The notes beneath the pieces are model-generated. The model worked only from the letters and a program-made list of their open reading frames with translations. It had not been told where the DNA came from and searched no databases. A stretch of DNA of 64,000 nt from Streptomyces sp. NBC_01262 (GTDB lineage Bacteria > Actinomycetota > Actinomycetes > Streptomycetales > Streptomycetaceae), in the NCBI RefSeq assembly GCF_036226365.1, contig NZ_CP108462.1, forward strand, positions 4,214,501-4,278,500. The letters run 5' to 3'. Made by a program: the position numbers and the translations under genes. Position 1 is the stretch's first letter. The number at the start of each line of letters is the position of its first letter. Positions 34,928-43,298 of the stretch are shown here, one piece after another.

Positions 34928-35380
34928 CTCGCCGCGGGAGGTGCGCCATGCGTACTCCTTGCGGATCGCGGAGGCGAAGCCGAGTTCGAGGAGGGTGTTG
35001 AAGGAACCGTCGGCGTTCTCGACGACGGAGCCGAGGAGGCGGTCGACCTCGGCGGGGGTGACGGCGGCGAGGGGGAGGCGGCCGACGAGGTAGACGTCGC
35101 CGAGGCGGTCGATGGCGTAGGCGACGCCGCTGAGGCGGGTGTTGCGTTCGAGGAGCCAGCGGTAGAAGGCCTCGTGGTTCTCGTCGGGGCGGCGGACGAC
35201 GAAGGCGTTGAGGGAGAGGGTGTGCCGGCCGACCTTGAGGGAGACGGTGGTGGACAGCTTGCGCGTGCCGGGGAGGGCGACGACGTACGCGCCGTCCTCG
35301 GCCCGCTCCCAGCCGAGGTCCGCGTCCTTCAGAGCGTCCTGCAGGGCCTGTTCTACGGCGGCTTCCGCTGCTTCAGCCAT
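34859..35380 (-). CDS. YbjN domain-containing protein
   Basis: The 173-residue protein fits the YbjN/CesT-chaperone-like fold: an N-terminal helix (VEQALQDALKDADLGWE), a beta sheet (TVSLKVGRHTLSLNAFVVRRP), then FYRWLLERNTRLSGVAYAIDRLGDVYLVGRLPL-like core (shortened here; residues about 70-100) and a helical C-terminus. Such proteins may be chaperones for secretion or signalling partners. Streptomyces often has it directly before mshA; here the two overlap by 8 bases. Confidence 0.85.
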   Translation of the reverse strand: MAEAAEAAVEQALQDALKDADLGWERAEDGAYVVALPGTRKLSTTVSLKVGRHTLSLNAFVVRRPDENHEAFYRWLLERNTRLSGVAYAIDRLGDVYLVGRLPLAAVTPAEVDRLLGSVVENADGSFNTLLELGFASAIRKEYAWRTSRGESTRNLDAFAHLTRATGAESPGA

Positions 35381-36701
35381 GGATCGATCGTAGGCGACGG
35401 CGGCGTTCGGTGATCGCCCCGGCGTAGACGTCGGCGGTGGCGGCGGCGGCCGTGGCCCAGCCGAAGTCCTCGGCGTGGCGGGCGGCGGCGTCGCCGAGGC
35501 GGTCGGTGAGGTGGGGGTCGTCGATGAAGCGGCGCAGGACGGCGGCGTAGTGCGCCGGGTCGTGGCCGGGGACGAGGAAGCCGGTCTGCTCGTCGCGTAC
35601 GGCCACCGGCAGGCCGCCGACCGCGGCGGCGACCACCGGGGTGCCGCAGGCCTGGGCCTCTATGGCGACCAGGCCGAAGGACTCGCTGTAGGACGGCATG
35701 ACCAGGACGGTGGCCGCCCGGTACCAGTCGGCGAGCTGCTCCTGGCCGACGGGCGGCTGGAACCGTACGACGTCGGAGATGCCGAGGCGGGCGGCGAGCT
35801 TCTGCAGGCGTTCCGGCTTGGCCAGGCCGCTGCCGCTCGGGCCGCCGACGACGGGGACGACGAGGCGCTCACGGAGGGAGGGGTCCTGGTCGAGCAGGAC
35901 GGCTGCCGCGCGCAGGAGGATGTCCGGGGCCTTGAGGGGCTGTATCCGGCCCGCGAACAGCGGGATCACGGCGTCCTGGGGCAGGCCGAGGCGGGCGCGG
36001 GCGGCGCGGCGGCCGTCGGCGGGGGTGAAGCGGTCGAGGTTGACGCCGGGGTGGACGACGGCGGTCGTGGCGGGGTCGGCGTCGTAGTGCCGGATCAGCT
36101 CGGCGGCTTCCTCGGCGGTGTTGGCGATGAGGCGGTCGGCGGCCGCGACGATCTGGGTCTCCCCAATCACGCGGGCGGGCGGCTCGGGGGTGTCGCCCTC
36201 GGCCAGCGCCGCGTTCTTGACCTTGGCCATGGTGTGCATGGCGTGGACCAGGGGGACGCCCCAGCGCTCGGCGGCGAGCCAGCCGACGTGGCCGGACAGC
36301 CAGTAGTGGGAGTGCACCAGGTCGTAGTGGCCCTGGCGGTGGCCCGCCTCCGCGCGCATCACGCCGTGGGTGAAGGCGCAGAGCTGGGCGGGGAGGTCCT
36401 CCTTGGCGAGGCCCTCGTACGGGCCCGCGTCCACATGCCGCACCAGGACGCCGGGGGCGAGCTCCACGGTGGGGGGCAGGGCGCCGGTCGTGGCGCGGGT
36501 GAAGATCTCGACCTCGATGGTGAGGTCCGCGAGGCGCTTGGCCAGCTCCACGATGTAGACGTTCATCCCGCCCGCGTCGCCCGTTCCGGGCTGGTGGAGG
36601 GGCGAGGTGTGCACGCTCAGCATCGCCACCCGGCGCGGGCGCCGGCCGACGGCGATGCGCCGGGCGATGCGTGCCTGGGCCTTGGCCATGTACTGGCTCA
36701 C
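35373..36701 (-). CDS. mshA: MshA, D-inositol-3-phosphate glycosyltransferase (mycothiol synthesis)
   Basis: I chose GTG 36701, 9 nt behind AGGAGG, giving 442 residues; the frame is open much further upstream, but only as a shadow of the next gene. The GT4 fold shows HTSPLHQPGTGDAGGMNVYI (UDP-GlcNAc/inositol-phosphate loop), DLVHSHYWLSG, the donor-binding FAGRIQPLKAPD, and the E-x7-E motif PSYSESFGLVAIEAQACGTPVVA. It links N-acetylglucosamine to inositol-3-phosphate, the first step of mycothiol. The enzyme call is firm. Confidence 0.96.
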   Translation of the reverse strand: MSQYMAKAQARIARRIAVGRRPRRVAMLSVHTSPLHQPGTGDAGGMNVYIVELAKRLADLTIEVEIFTRATTGALPPTVELAPGVLVRHVDAGPYEGLAKEDLPAQLCAFTHGVMRAEAGHRQGHYDLVHSHYWLSGHVGWLAAERWGVPLVHAMHTMAKVKNAALAEGDTPEPPARVIGETQIVAAADRLIANTAEEAAELIRHYDADPATTAVVHPGVNLDRFTPADGRRAARARLGLPQDAVIPLFAGRIQPLKAPDILLRAAAVLLDQDPSLRERLVVPVVGGPSGSGLAKPERLQKLAARLGISDVVRFQPPVGQEQLADWYRAATVLVMPSYSESFGLVAIEAQACGTPVVAAAVGGLPVAVRDEQTGFLVPGHDPAHYAAVLRRFIDDPHLTDRLGDAAARHAEDFGWATAAAATADVYAGAITERRRRLRSIHG

Positions 36702-36829
36702 GTCTCGGGCCCTCCTGCGGTCGACGGTCGGCTTCGGGGCACGTCCCTGCCCCGAACCCGTACAACGGGGGAAATGGTCGATTCCATTCCCCCGTTCCCG
36801 CCGCGTTCCCGTCGACCGGCGGAATGCGG

Positions 36830-38281
36830 TTACGCCGGCGCCGCCAGGAGCGGCCTCGCGCGTTCGCGCAGCTCGGCGACCCGGGGCTCGTCGCCGTACG
36901 GCTCCAGGCGGTGGAGGAGGTCGCGGACGTACTCCGTGGTGCGGGCGGAGGAGATCCGTCCGGCGACCTCGACGGCCTTGGTGCCGGCGGCGCAGGCCGC
37001 GTCCAGGTTGCCGGATTCGAGCTCGGCGACGGCGGAGACGACCAGGCGCAGCCCGTGCGAGCGGACGAACTCCTCCGTGGGACGGGCGAGCGCGGTCTCG
37101 GTGAAGCGCCGCACCTGCCTGGGGACGCGCAGGTCGCGGTAGCACTCGGCGGCGTCGGCGGCGAGGCGGTCGTAGGAGTAGAAGCCGAGCCAGGCCGGGT
37201 CGGCGTCGCCGTCTCTGGACCGCTCCAGCCAGCCCTCCGCGGCGGAGATGGCGGCGGCGCAGGCGGCGGCTTCGCCGGCCTTGGCGTGGGCGCGGGCTTC
37301 GACCAGGTGGAAGAAGGACATGGTGCGGGCGGTGGCGAGGCCGCGGTTGCGCTCCAGGGCGGCCTGGGCGAGGTCCACGCCCTCGTCGGCGAAGCCGCGG
37401 TAGGTGGCCTGGAGTGACATCGATGCCAGTACGTAGCCGCCGAGCGGGACGTCGGCGGCGGCGCGGGCCAGGCGCAGGGCCTGGATGTAGTAGCGCTGGG
37501 CGGCTTCCTGCTGGCCGGTGTCGAAGGCCATCCAGCCGGCGAGGCGGGTGAGCTCGGCGGTGGCGCCGAACAACGAGCGGCCGACGTCGTCGCTGTACGA
37601 GCCGAGGAGCAGCGGGGCCGCCTCCACGCGCAGGCATTCGGGGACCATGCCGGAACGCCAGTCGCCGCCGCCGTACTTGGAGTCCCAGCGGCGGGCGTCC
37701 TCGGCGGCCTCGCGGAGCTTGGCCACGTCGGCGTGGCCGACGTGGTTCATGCCGGGGGCGGGGGCGTCGCGGGCGACGCGGGCGTCGGCCGGGGTTATGA
37801 GCCAGCGCGAGGCCGGGGTGACGTACGCGGAGACGGCGAAGGAGCCCGCCAGGGACTGCCAGATGCCGGAGCCGGAGCCGCCGCTGCCGCTGGGGGCGCC
37901 GGGGCCGCGTCGGCCGCCGGCGAGGTCGAGGCGCCACAGGTCGGTGGCGGACTTGACGGCTTCGCCCACGTCGCGCGGGAAGGCGAGGCCGACCTCGGGG
38001 GCGGGATCGGCGTCGGCGAGGCCGATCTCGTGGAGCGGGACGGGGCGGCCGAGCTTGGAACCGATGGCCGCCGCGATGAGGTGGGGCGCGGCGCCCTGGG
38101 GGATCATGCCCTTGGTGACCCAGCGGGCGACGGAGGTCTTGTCGTAGCGCAGCGTCAGGCCGCGCTGGGCCCCGAGGTCGTTGACCCGGCGGGCGAGTCC
38201 GGCGTTGCTGATGCCGGCCAGCGCGAGGAGGGTGCCGAGTTTCTCGTTCGGCCCTCGGTGTTCCTTGATGGTCATGAGCAC
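36830..38281 (-). CDS. Large HTH regulator with helical (TPR-like) C-terminus, NsdA-like
   Basis: GTG 38281 is 6 nt behind GAGGAG. The 483-residue protein has an N-terminal Xre-like DNA-binding region (about 10-70; LGTLLALAGISNAGLARRVND and TSVARWVTKG). A Gly/Ser linker is found near 145-155, and a long helical repeat region (about 210-480; AQRYYIQALRLARAAADVPL, ECYRDLRVPRQVRRFTETAL) follows. It resembles Streptomyces TPR regulators such as NsdA, which influence sporulation and antibiotic production; the exact paralogue cannot be decided. It lies upstream of mshA with 128 bases between. Confidence 0.75.
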   Translation of the reverse strand: MLMTIKEHRGPNEKLGTLLALAGISNAGLARRVNDLGAQRGLTLRYDKTSVARWVTKGMIPQGAAPHLIAAAIGSKLGRPVPLHEIGLADADPAPEVGLAFPRDVGEAVKSATDLWRLDLAGGRRGPGAPSGSGGSGSGIWQSLAGSFAVSAYVTPASRWLITPADARVARDAPAPGMNHVGHADVAKLREAAEDARRWDSKYGGGDWRSGMVPECLRVEAAPLLLGSYSDDVGRSLFGATAELTRLAGWMAFDTGQQEAAQRYYIQALRLARAAADVPLGGYVLASMSLQATYRGFADEGVDLAQAALERNRGLATARTMSFFHLVEARAHAKAGEAAACAAAISAAEGWLERSRDGDADPAWLGFYSYDRLAADAAECYRDLRVPRQVRRFTETALARPTEEFVRSHGLRLVVSAVAELESGNLDAACAAGTKAVEVAGRISSARTTEYVRDLLHRLEPYGDEPRVAELRERARPLLAAPA

Positions 38282-38995
38282 TCAGCACTCCTCGCCGGAC
38301 GCGCGGCTGCCGCGTACGTGGTCGCATCGCGCCACGCCACAACACCCCCTCGACGCAAGAACGGCCACCCCGACTCCTCTTGTGGAGACTTCGGGGCGTT
38401 CGCAAACTCGGGTGCACCCAGCGTAGTTCGCCGCATCCCGACCGTTAAGAGCTGTTGTCCCGGATGGCGAGATTCCTGCGTTGCCGGAAGGCCGGCGCGG
38501 GGCACTGCAGGTGGCGCGTGCTCCCGGCGTATGCGGCCATGCGCCCGGCTGCGCGCTCTAGGCCCGATCCGGCGGGAGCGCTTCGATGGTGAAGTGGGTC
38601 GGCCCGCGGCCCCCATTAGCGGCTTTGGGGGGGTTCAGGCGGGCCAGGGGGCTCCGCCGCCACAATCCCCGCGGGCGGCGGACCGGTCCGGGAGGCGCAG
38701 CCACGCCTCCCGGACTGCGGCGTGCGGCGGCTCCGCAGGGGCTCTTACCGGGGCTCTACAGGGCCGTTGAGAAAATTTCTGCGAGCTCAAACATTTTGGC
38801 GTGAAAGCGACGTTTCAAGTCCGTAAAGATGTTCGAAGTCGCTTTTCCGGTACGGGAGTTGGGCAGCTCCCGCTCGCAAGTCGGCCGGGTGGCAACCGCG
38901 TCGGCGAGCCGACAGGTCGCTTGTTGCTGCCCTCATACACCCCTTTGCGCCCCGCTCCGTGGCAGCATGTTGCCCATACGGAAGCGGAGGCGGCG
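38282..38995. other. 714-base divergent intergenic region with a large hairpin
   Basis: No gene is supported here. The centre (about 38600-38760) is extremely GC-rich and contains a perfect 12-bp inverted repeat (38686-38697 with 38704-38715, 6-nt loop), nested in weaker GC-rich pairing. The right part (38765-38870) is AT-rich for this genome and is the likely promoter area for the asparagine-synthase-like gene. Confidence 0.55.
38686..38715. repeat. 12-bp perfect inverted repeat
   Basis: GTCCGGGAGGCG and CGCCTCCCGGAC flank CAGCCA. It is not placed behind a gene end, so it is not an ordinary terminator for any annotated gene. Confidence 0.8.
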
Positions 38996-41083
38996 ATGCG
39001 GTGGTTGGTGGGGTGGAGCAGCGCCGCCGCGGCGGAACGTACGGTGATGCCTGTCGGGGCGCAGATCCTGTGGGGTGATCCGGATCCGCTGTGGGCGGTG
39101 GGTGACTGGCGGCCGGACGAGGTCCGGCTGGTCGAGGTGGAGCCTCGCAACGGCCACGTGACGAATGCCAACGGCGGCGGCAGGACCGGCGGTAACGGAC
39201 GTAACGGGCATGACCCTTCGGCCTCGATCGCCCGGCTCGCCGTGCTCGGGCGATGTCATGCCTCGGACAGTGAGCTGCGGGTCGGCCTCTTCGCCGCGCG
39301 CGGCGGGGCGTTGCGGCATCTGACGAACTGGCCGGGCAGCTACACCGCCGTGCTCCAGATCGGCCGCCGGATCACCGTCCTCGGCGATCTCGCGGGCGCC
39401 CGGCCCGTCTTCCACACCCGCTGGGCGCACGGCACGGCCTACGCCACCGCCGCGCTGCCGCTGGCCGACCTCACCGAGGCCGCCCTCGACGTCACCCACC
39501 TCGCCGCCTTCCTGGCCTGCCCCGACTCCCCCGAGGCGCTCGGCGAGGGCACGCCCTACGCGGGCGTAAGACGGGTCCCGCCGGGCCATGCGCTGATCCT
39601 GCGCGACGGCGCCCCGCAGATCGCCGACTACGAACCCAGCGCCTCCCTGGTCGTCGGCGCCCCGACCGCCGACGCGGACCGGGCGATCGCGGGCGTGCGC
39701 GACGCGCTGGTCGACGCCGTACGCGCCCGGCTCTCCCAGCCCCGCTACGTACCCGAGCCCGGCGAGGACCCCGCCCCCGGCATCGGCGCCGACCTGTCCG
39801 GCGGGGCCGCCTCCGCCACGCTCGCCCTGCTGGCCGCCGGGCTGCCGGGCATGCCGGGCACACCGCTCGGGCACGGCGCGGCCTCCGGCCAGCGGCTGCT
39901 CGCCGTCACCTTCAACGACCTCGCCACCGGCGGCGGCTCCGGCGCCGCCGAGCTGGAGCGGGCGCGCAGCATGGCGGCCGACCCCCGGCTGCACCATGTC
40001 GTCGTCACCGGCGGCGAGGAGGCCCTGCCGTACGCCGACCTCCTGGACAACGGCCCGCTGACGGACGAGCCCGGCCCCTCCCTGGTCATCGCCGAGCGGC
40101 ACCGGCGCCGGCTCGCGGCGGGCGGCGCCGACCACTTCGTCGGCCACGGCGCCCGTCAGGTGCTCGACGCGCACCCCGCGCGCCTGGCCGACCTGCTCAT
40201 GGACCGCCACCGGTGGCAGCTGCGGCGGCCCGCGGCGGCGCTGGCCCGGGCGGACGGGCTGTCCGGGCGGTCCGCCATCATCCCCTTCACCGTCTACCGG
40301 GCGGCGCGGCGCCTCGCCCGTACGAGTTATCAACAGGGTGTGGAGGAAGCCGCCGCCCAGTTGATGGAACGGCGCTTCGACGGCCCCTTCGCCGGCCCCG
40401 GCGGCGCCCTGTCCGCCTCCCTCGCCGCCCTCACCTGGTGCCGGCCGGGCCCCGCCGCCCGCTGGCTCACCGGCGAGGCCCTCGCTGAAGTATCGGTTCG
40501 CCTGGCCGACGCCGCCGCCCGCCCCGGCCCCGTGGGCCGCCCCGGCGAACGCCGCGCCCGCGCCGTTCTCGCCCGCCACGCAGCCGACCACCGGGTCTTC
40601 GAGCAGGCCGCGGAAGTGCGCAGCCAGCGGCTCCACGCACCCTTTCTCGACAACCAGGTCGTGCGCGCCTGCCGCGCCCTGCCCGAGTCCCTGCGCGTCC
40701 AGCCCGGCGCCCGCGCCTCCGTGCTCCGCACGGTGCTCGCCGGGGCCGGGATCCGGGACCTTCCCGCCGGCTGGGGCGCTAACTCCATGGCCTCGACGGC
40801 CGTCGCAGGCCGCGCCGGGCTCCGTACCGCGGTCGGCGATCTCGTCGACCTCTTCGACGCCCCGCTGCTCGCCGACGCCGGGCTGGTCGAGGCCCGGGTC
40901 GTACGCAAGGCCCTGCGGGCCGCCGCCAGCGGCGAGGCGCTGCCCCTGGACGGCCTCGCCGATCTCGTCGCCACGGAGGTCTGGCTGCGGCGCCTCCTCG
41001 CCCGGCGCGGGTCCTGCTGGACGGGCACCGCCGTCCCGGAACAGCGCGCGGTGGCGGGCGGCGTACACCGGCTGTCGCTTTAA
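38996..41083 (+). CDS. Asparagine-synthase-like protein with altered active sites
   Basis: From ATG 38996, behind GCGGAGG, the product has 695 residues. It has the two-domain asparagine synthase B layout: an N-terminal glutaminase-type domain (about 1-215; VLGDLAGARPVFH, TPYAGVRRVPPGHAL) and an ATP-pyrophosphatase domain (about 230-640). The catalytic Cys that should follow Met1 is absent (MRWLVG). The PP-loop reads DLSGGAAS (266-273) instead of SGGxDS, lacking its Asp. Actinobacterial lasso cyclases look similar, but no precursor, leader peptidase or recognition protein is nearby. It may use another nitrogen source, have a changed reaction, or be non-catalytic. Confidence 0.8.
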   Translation: MRWLVGWSSAAAAERTVMPVGAQILWGDPDPLWAVGDWRPDEVRLVEVEPRNGHVTNANGGGRTGGNGRNGHDPSASIARLAVLGRCHASDSELRVGLFAARGGALRHLTNWPGSYTAVLQIGRRITVLGDLAGARPVFHTRWAHGTAYATAALPLADLTEAALDVTHLAAFLACPDSPEALGEGTPYAGVRRVPPGHALILRDGAPQIADYEPSASLVVGAPTADADRAIAGVRDALVDAVRARLSQPRYVPEPGEDPAPGIGADLSGGAASATLALLAAGLPGMPGTPLGHGAASGQRLLAVTFNDLATGGGSGAAELERARSMAADPRLHHVVVTGGEEALPYADLLDNGPLTDEPGPSLVIAERHRRRLAAGGADHFVGHGARQVLDAHPARLADLLMDRHRWQLRRPAAALARADGLSGRSAIIPFTVYRAARRLARTSYQQGVEEAAAQLMERRFDGPFAGPGGALSASLAALTWCRPGPAARWLTGEALAEVSVRLADAAARPGPVGRPGERRARAVLARHAADHRVFEQAAEVRSQRLHAPFLDNQVVRACRALPESLRVQPGARASVLRTVLAGAGIRDLPAGWGANSMASTAVAGRAGLRTAVGDLVDLFDAPLLADAGLVEARVVRKALRAAASGEALPLDGLADLVATEVWLRRLLARRGSCWTGTAVPEQRAVAGGVHRLSL

Positions 41084-41177
41084 GGGCGACGCCCCGGGGT
41101 TTCAGGCAGGGGCACGCCGGGGCAGAAACCCAGCGCACGCAGACCGTAACGCGCCGCACCGGAAGGGTGGTGCCCCC

Positions 41178-42407
41178 GTGGAAACCGCAGACGTCGCCGT
41201 GATCGGCGCCGGAATCGTCGGCATGTCCACGGCGTACGCGCTGACGCAGGCCGCCCCCGGGACGACGGTCACCGTGCTGGACAAGGAGGACGGCCCCGCG
41301 CGCCACCAGACGGGCCGCAACAGCGGGGTGATCCACAGCGGGATCTACTACCGCCCGGGGTCGCTGAAGGCGCGGTACGCCACCCAGGGCGCGGCCGAGA
41401 TGGTGAAGTTCTGCACGGCCCACGACATCCCGCACCGGGTCACCGGCAAGCTGATCGTCGCCACCGAGCGCGAGGAGCTCCCCCGCCTGCACGCCCTCGT
41501 GCAGCGCGGCCGGGAGAACGGCATCCCCGTACGGGAGCTGGGCGCGGCCCAGATCGAGGAGTACGAGCCGCACGTCACGGGCCTGGCGGCCATCCACGTC
41601 GGGACGACCGGCATCGTCGACTACACCGCCGTCACCAGGACCCTGGCCCGCCTGGCCACCGACACCGGCAGCGCCCGCATCCGCTACGGCACGAAGGTGC
41701 GGGCGATCCACCGCGACGGGGCCGCCGTCATCGTCGAACCGGCGACCGGCCCGCCGGTCCGCGCCAGGGCCGTGGTGAACTGTGCGGGCCTGCACAGCGA
41801 CCGCATCGCCCGCCTCACCGGGCACGCCCAGGACGTACGCATCGTCCCCTTCCGCGGCGAGTACTACGAGCTGGTGCCCGCCCGCCGCGAGCTGGTCCAC
41901 GGCCTGGTCTACCCGGTGCCGGACCCGGCGTTCCCGTTCCTCGGCGTGCACCTCACCCTGGGGATCGACGGAGGCGTCCACGTCGGCCCGAACGCGGTCC
42001 CGGCGCTGGCCCGCGAGGGGTACCGCCGCCGGACGGTCCGGCCCCGGGACGTGGCGGACACCGTCACCTTCCCCGGCACATGGCGGATCGCCCGCCGCCA
42101 CTGGCGTTACGAGACCTCCGAGATCCACCGCTCGCTGTCCAAGCGGGCCTTCACCGCCTCCGTACGACGGCTGCTGCCCGAGGTCACCCCCGACGACCTC
42201 ACCCCGGCGCCCGCCGGGGTCCGGGCGCAGGCGGTGCTGCGCGACGGGACGCTGGTCGACGACTTCCTGTTCGCGGGCAGCGGCCCCTTCGTGCACGTGC
42301 TCAACGCGCCCTCCCCCGCCGCCACCGCGTCGCTGCCGATCGGGCGCGAGGTGGCCCGCCGGGCGCTGGCCGCGGTGGGCATCGGGGCGGTGAGAAGCGG
42401 ACCGTAG
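41178..42407 (+). CDS. lhgO: L-2-hydroxyglutarate oxidase LhgO (FAD-dependent)
   Basis: The 409-residue flavoprotein starts at GTG 41178 with the FAD-binding motif VAVIGAGIVGMSTAYAL. Family landmarks follow: HQTGRNSGVIHSGIYYRPGS, GTTGIVDYTAV, and LGVHLTLGIDGGVHVGPNAV. It oxidises L-2-hydroxyglutarate, a side product of central metabolism, to 2-oxoglutarate and passes electrons to the respiratory chain. It is monocistronic or the first gene before trmB, 56 bases apart. Confidence 0.94.
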   Translation: METADVAVIGAGIVGMSTAYALTQAAPGTTVTVLDKEDGPARHQTGRNSGVIHSGIYYRPGSLKARYATQGAAEMVKFCTAHDIPHRVTGKLIVATEREELPRLHALVQRGRENGIPVRELGAAQIEEYEPHVTGLAAIHVGTTGIVDYTAVTRTLARLATDTGSARIRYGTKVRAIHRDGAAVIVEPATGPPVRARAVVNCAGLHSDRIARLTGHAQDVRIVPFRGEYYELVPARRELVHGLVYPVPDPAFPFLGVHLTLGIDGGVHVGPNAVPALAREGYRRRTVRPRDVADTVTFPGTWRIARRHWRYETSEIHRSLSKRAFTASVRRLLPEVTPDDLTPAPAGVRAQAVLRDGTLVDDFLFAGSGPFVHVLNAPSPAATASLPIGREVARRALAAVGIGAVRSGP

Positions 42408-42463
42408 GGCGGTGAGAAGCAGGCCGTAAAGCTGTGAGGAGGGGCCCGTAAACTGGGCCCACT

Positions 42464-43288
42464 ATGTCCCGCACCCCCACGCCCCGCTTCGCCGGCGGTC
42501 CCGCCGCGCACCCGCATCCCGAGGCGCACTCCGAGCGCCGCATCCGCACCTTCCACCCGCGCCGCGGCCGGGTCACGACCGGCCAGGCGGCAGCGCTGGA
42601 ACGGCACTGGGCGGAATGGGGCGTGGACATCGACGGCGGCGCGCTCGATCTGCCCGCCCTCTACCGCGGCGCCGGCCTGGCGCCCGACGGCCCGGTCGTC
42701 CTCGAAATCGGCTTCGGAATGGGCGACGCGACCGCGCGGATGGCCGCCGCCGACCCGGAGACCGGAATCCTGGCCGCCGATGTGCACACCCCGGGCCAGG
42801 GCAATCTGATCGCCCTCGCGGAGCGCGACGGCCTGTCCAACATCCGGGTGGCCAACGGCGACGCGATCATCCTGCTCCGGGACATGCTGGCCCCGGGCTC
42901 CCTGGCCGGGCTGCGCGTCTACTTCCCGGACCCCTGGCCCAAGGCACGGCACCACAAGCGCCGCATGATCCAGCCCGAGTTCGTGGCCCTGGCCGTCTCG
43001 CGGCTGCGCCCCGGCGCGACCGTGCACTGCGCGACCGACTGGGAGCCGTACGCCGAGCAGATGCTGGAGGTGCTGACGGCCGACCCGGACCTCACCAACG
43101 CGTACGCGACGCCGAGCGGCTACGCCGAGCCCCGGCCGGCCTTCCGGCCGATGACGAAGTTCGAGCAGCAGGGCCTGGCCAAGGGCCACGTGGTGCATGA
43201 CCTGGTCTTCACCCGTAACGCCACCCGTAACACCGCCGGTGACGCCCGGAACGCGAACGCCCGCACGGCGTCAGCCCCGACCGCGTAA
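42464..43288 (+). CDS. trmB: tRNA (guanine-N7-)-methyltransferase TrmB
   Basis: The 274-residue SAM enzyme methylates G46 of tRNAs. Motifs are RIRTFHPRRGRVT, the SAM loop LEIGFGMGDAT, YFPDPWPKARHHKRRMIQPEF (the PDPWPK signature; 21 residues are shortened in use), and the C-terminal TKFEQQGLAKGH. The Ala/Asn/Thr-rich C-terminal tail (residues about 250-274) is an unusual low-complexity extension. It ends 10 bases before the PrsW gene. Confidence 0.95.
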   Translation: MSRTPTPRFAGGPAAHPHPEAHSERRIRTFHPRRGRVTTGQAAALERHWAEWGVDIDGGALDLPALYRGAGLAPDGPVVLEIGFGMGDATARMAAADPETGILAADVHTPGQGNLIALAERDGLSNIRVANGDAIILLRDMLAPGSLAGLRVYFPDPWPKARHHKRRMIQPEFVALAVSRLRPGATVHCATDWEPYAEQMLEVLTADPDLTNAYATPSGYAEPRPAFRPMTKFEQQGLAKGHVVHDLVFTRNATRNTAGDARNANARTASAPTA

Positions 43289-43298
43289 GGTCGATTGA

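Noticed and set aside
36702..38417. Thousand-residue ORF including mshA
   Set aside because: The extension is the shadow of the large regulator gene in another frame; mshA has its own GTG with ribosome binding site at 36701.
38996..41083. Lasso peptide cyclase and cluster
   Set aside because: The protein resembles lasso cyclases, but no precursor peptide, recognition element or leader peptidase gene is nearby, and the ATP loop is altered.
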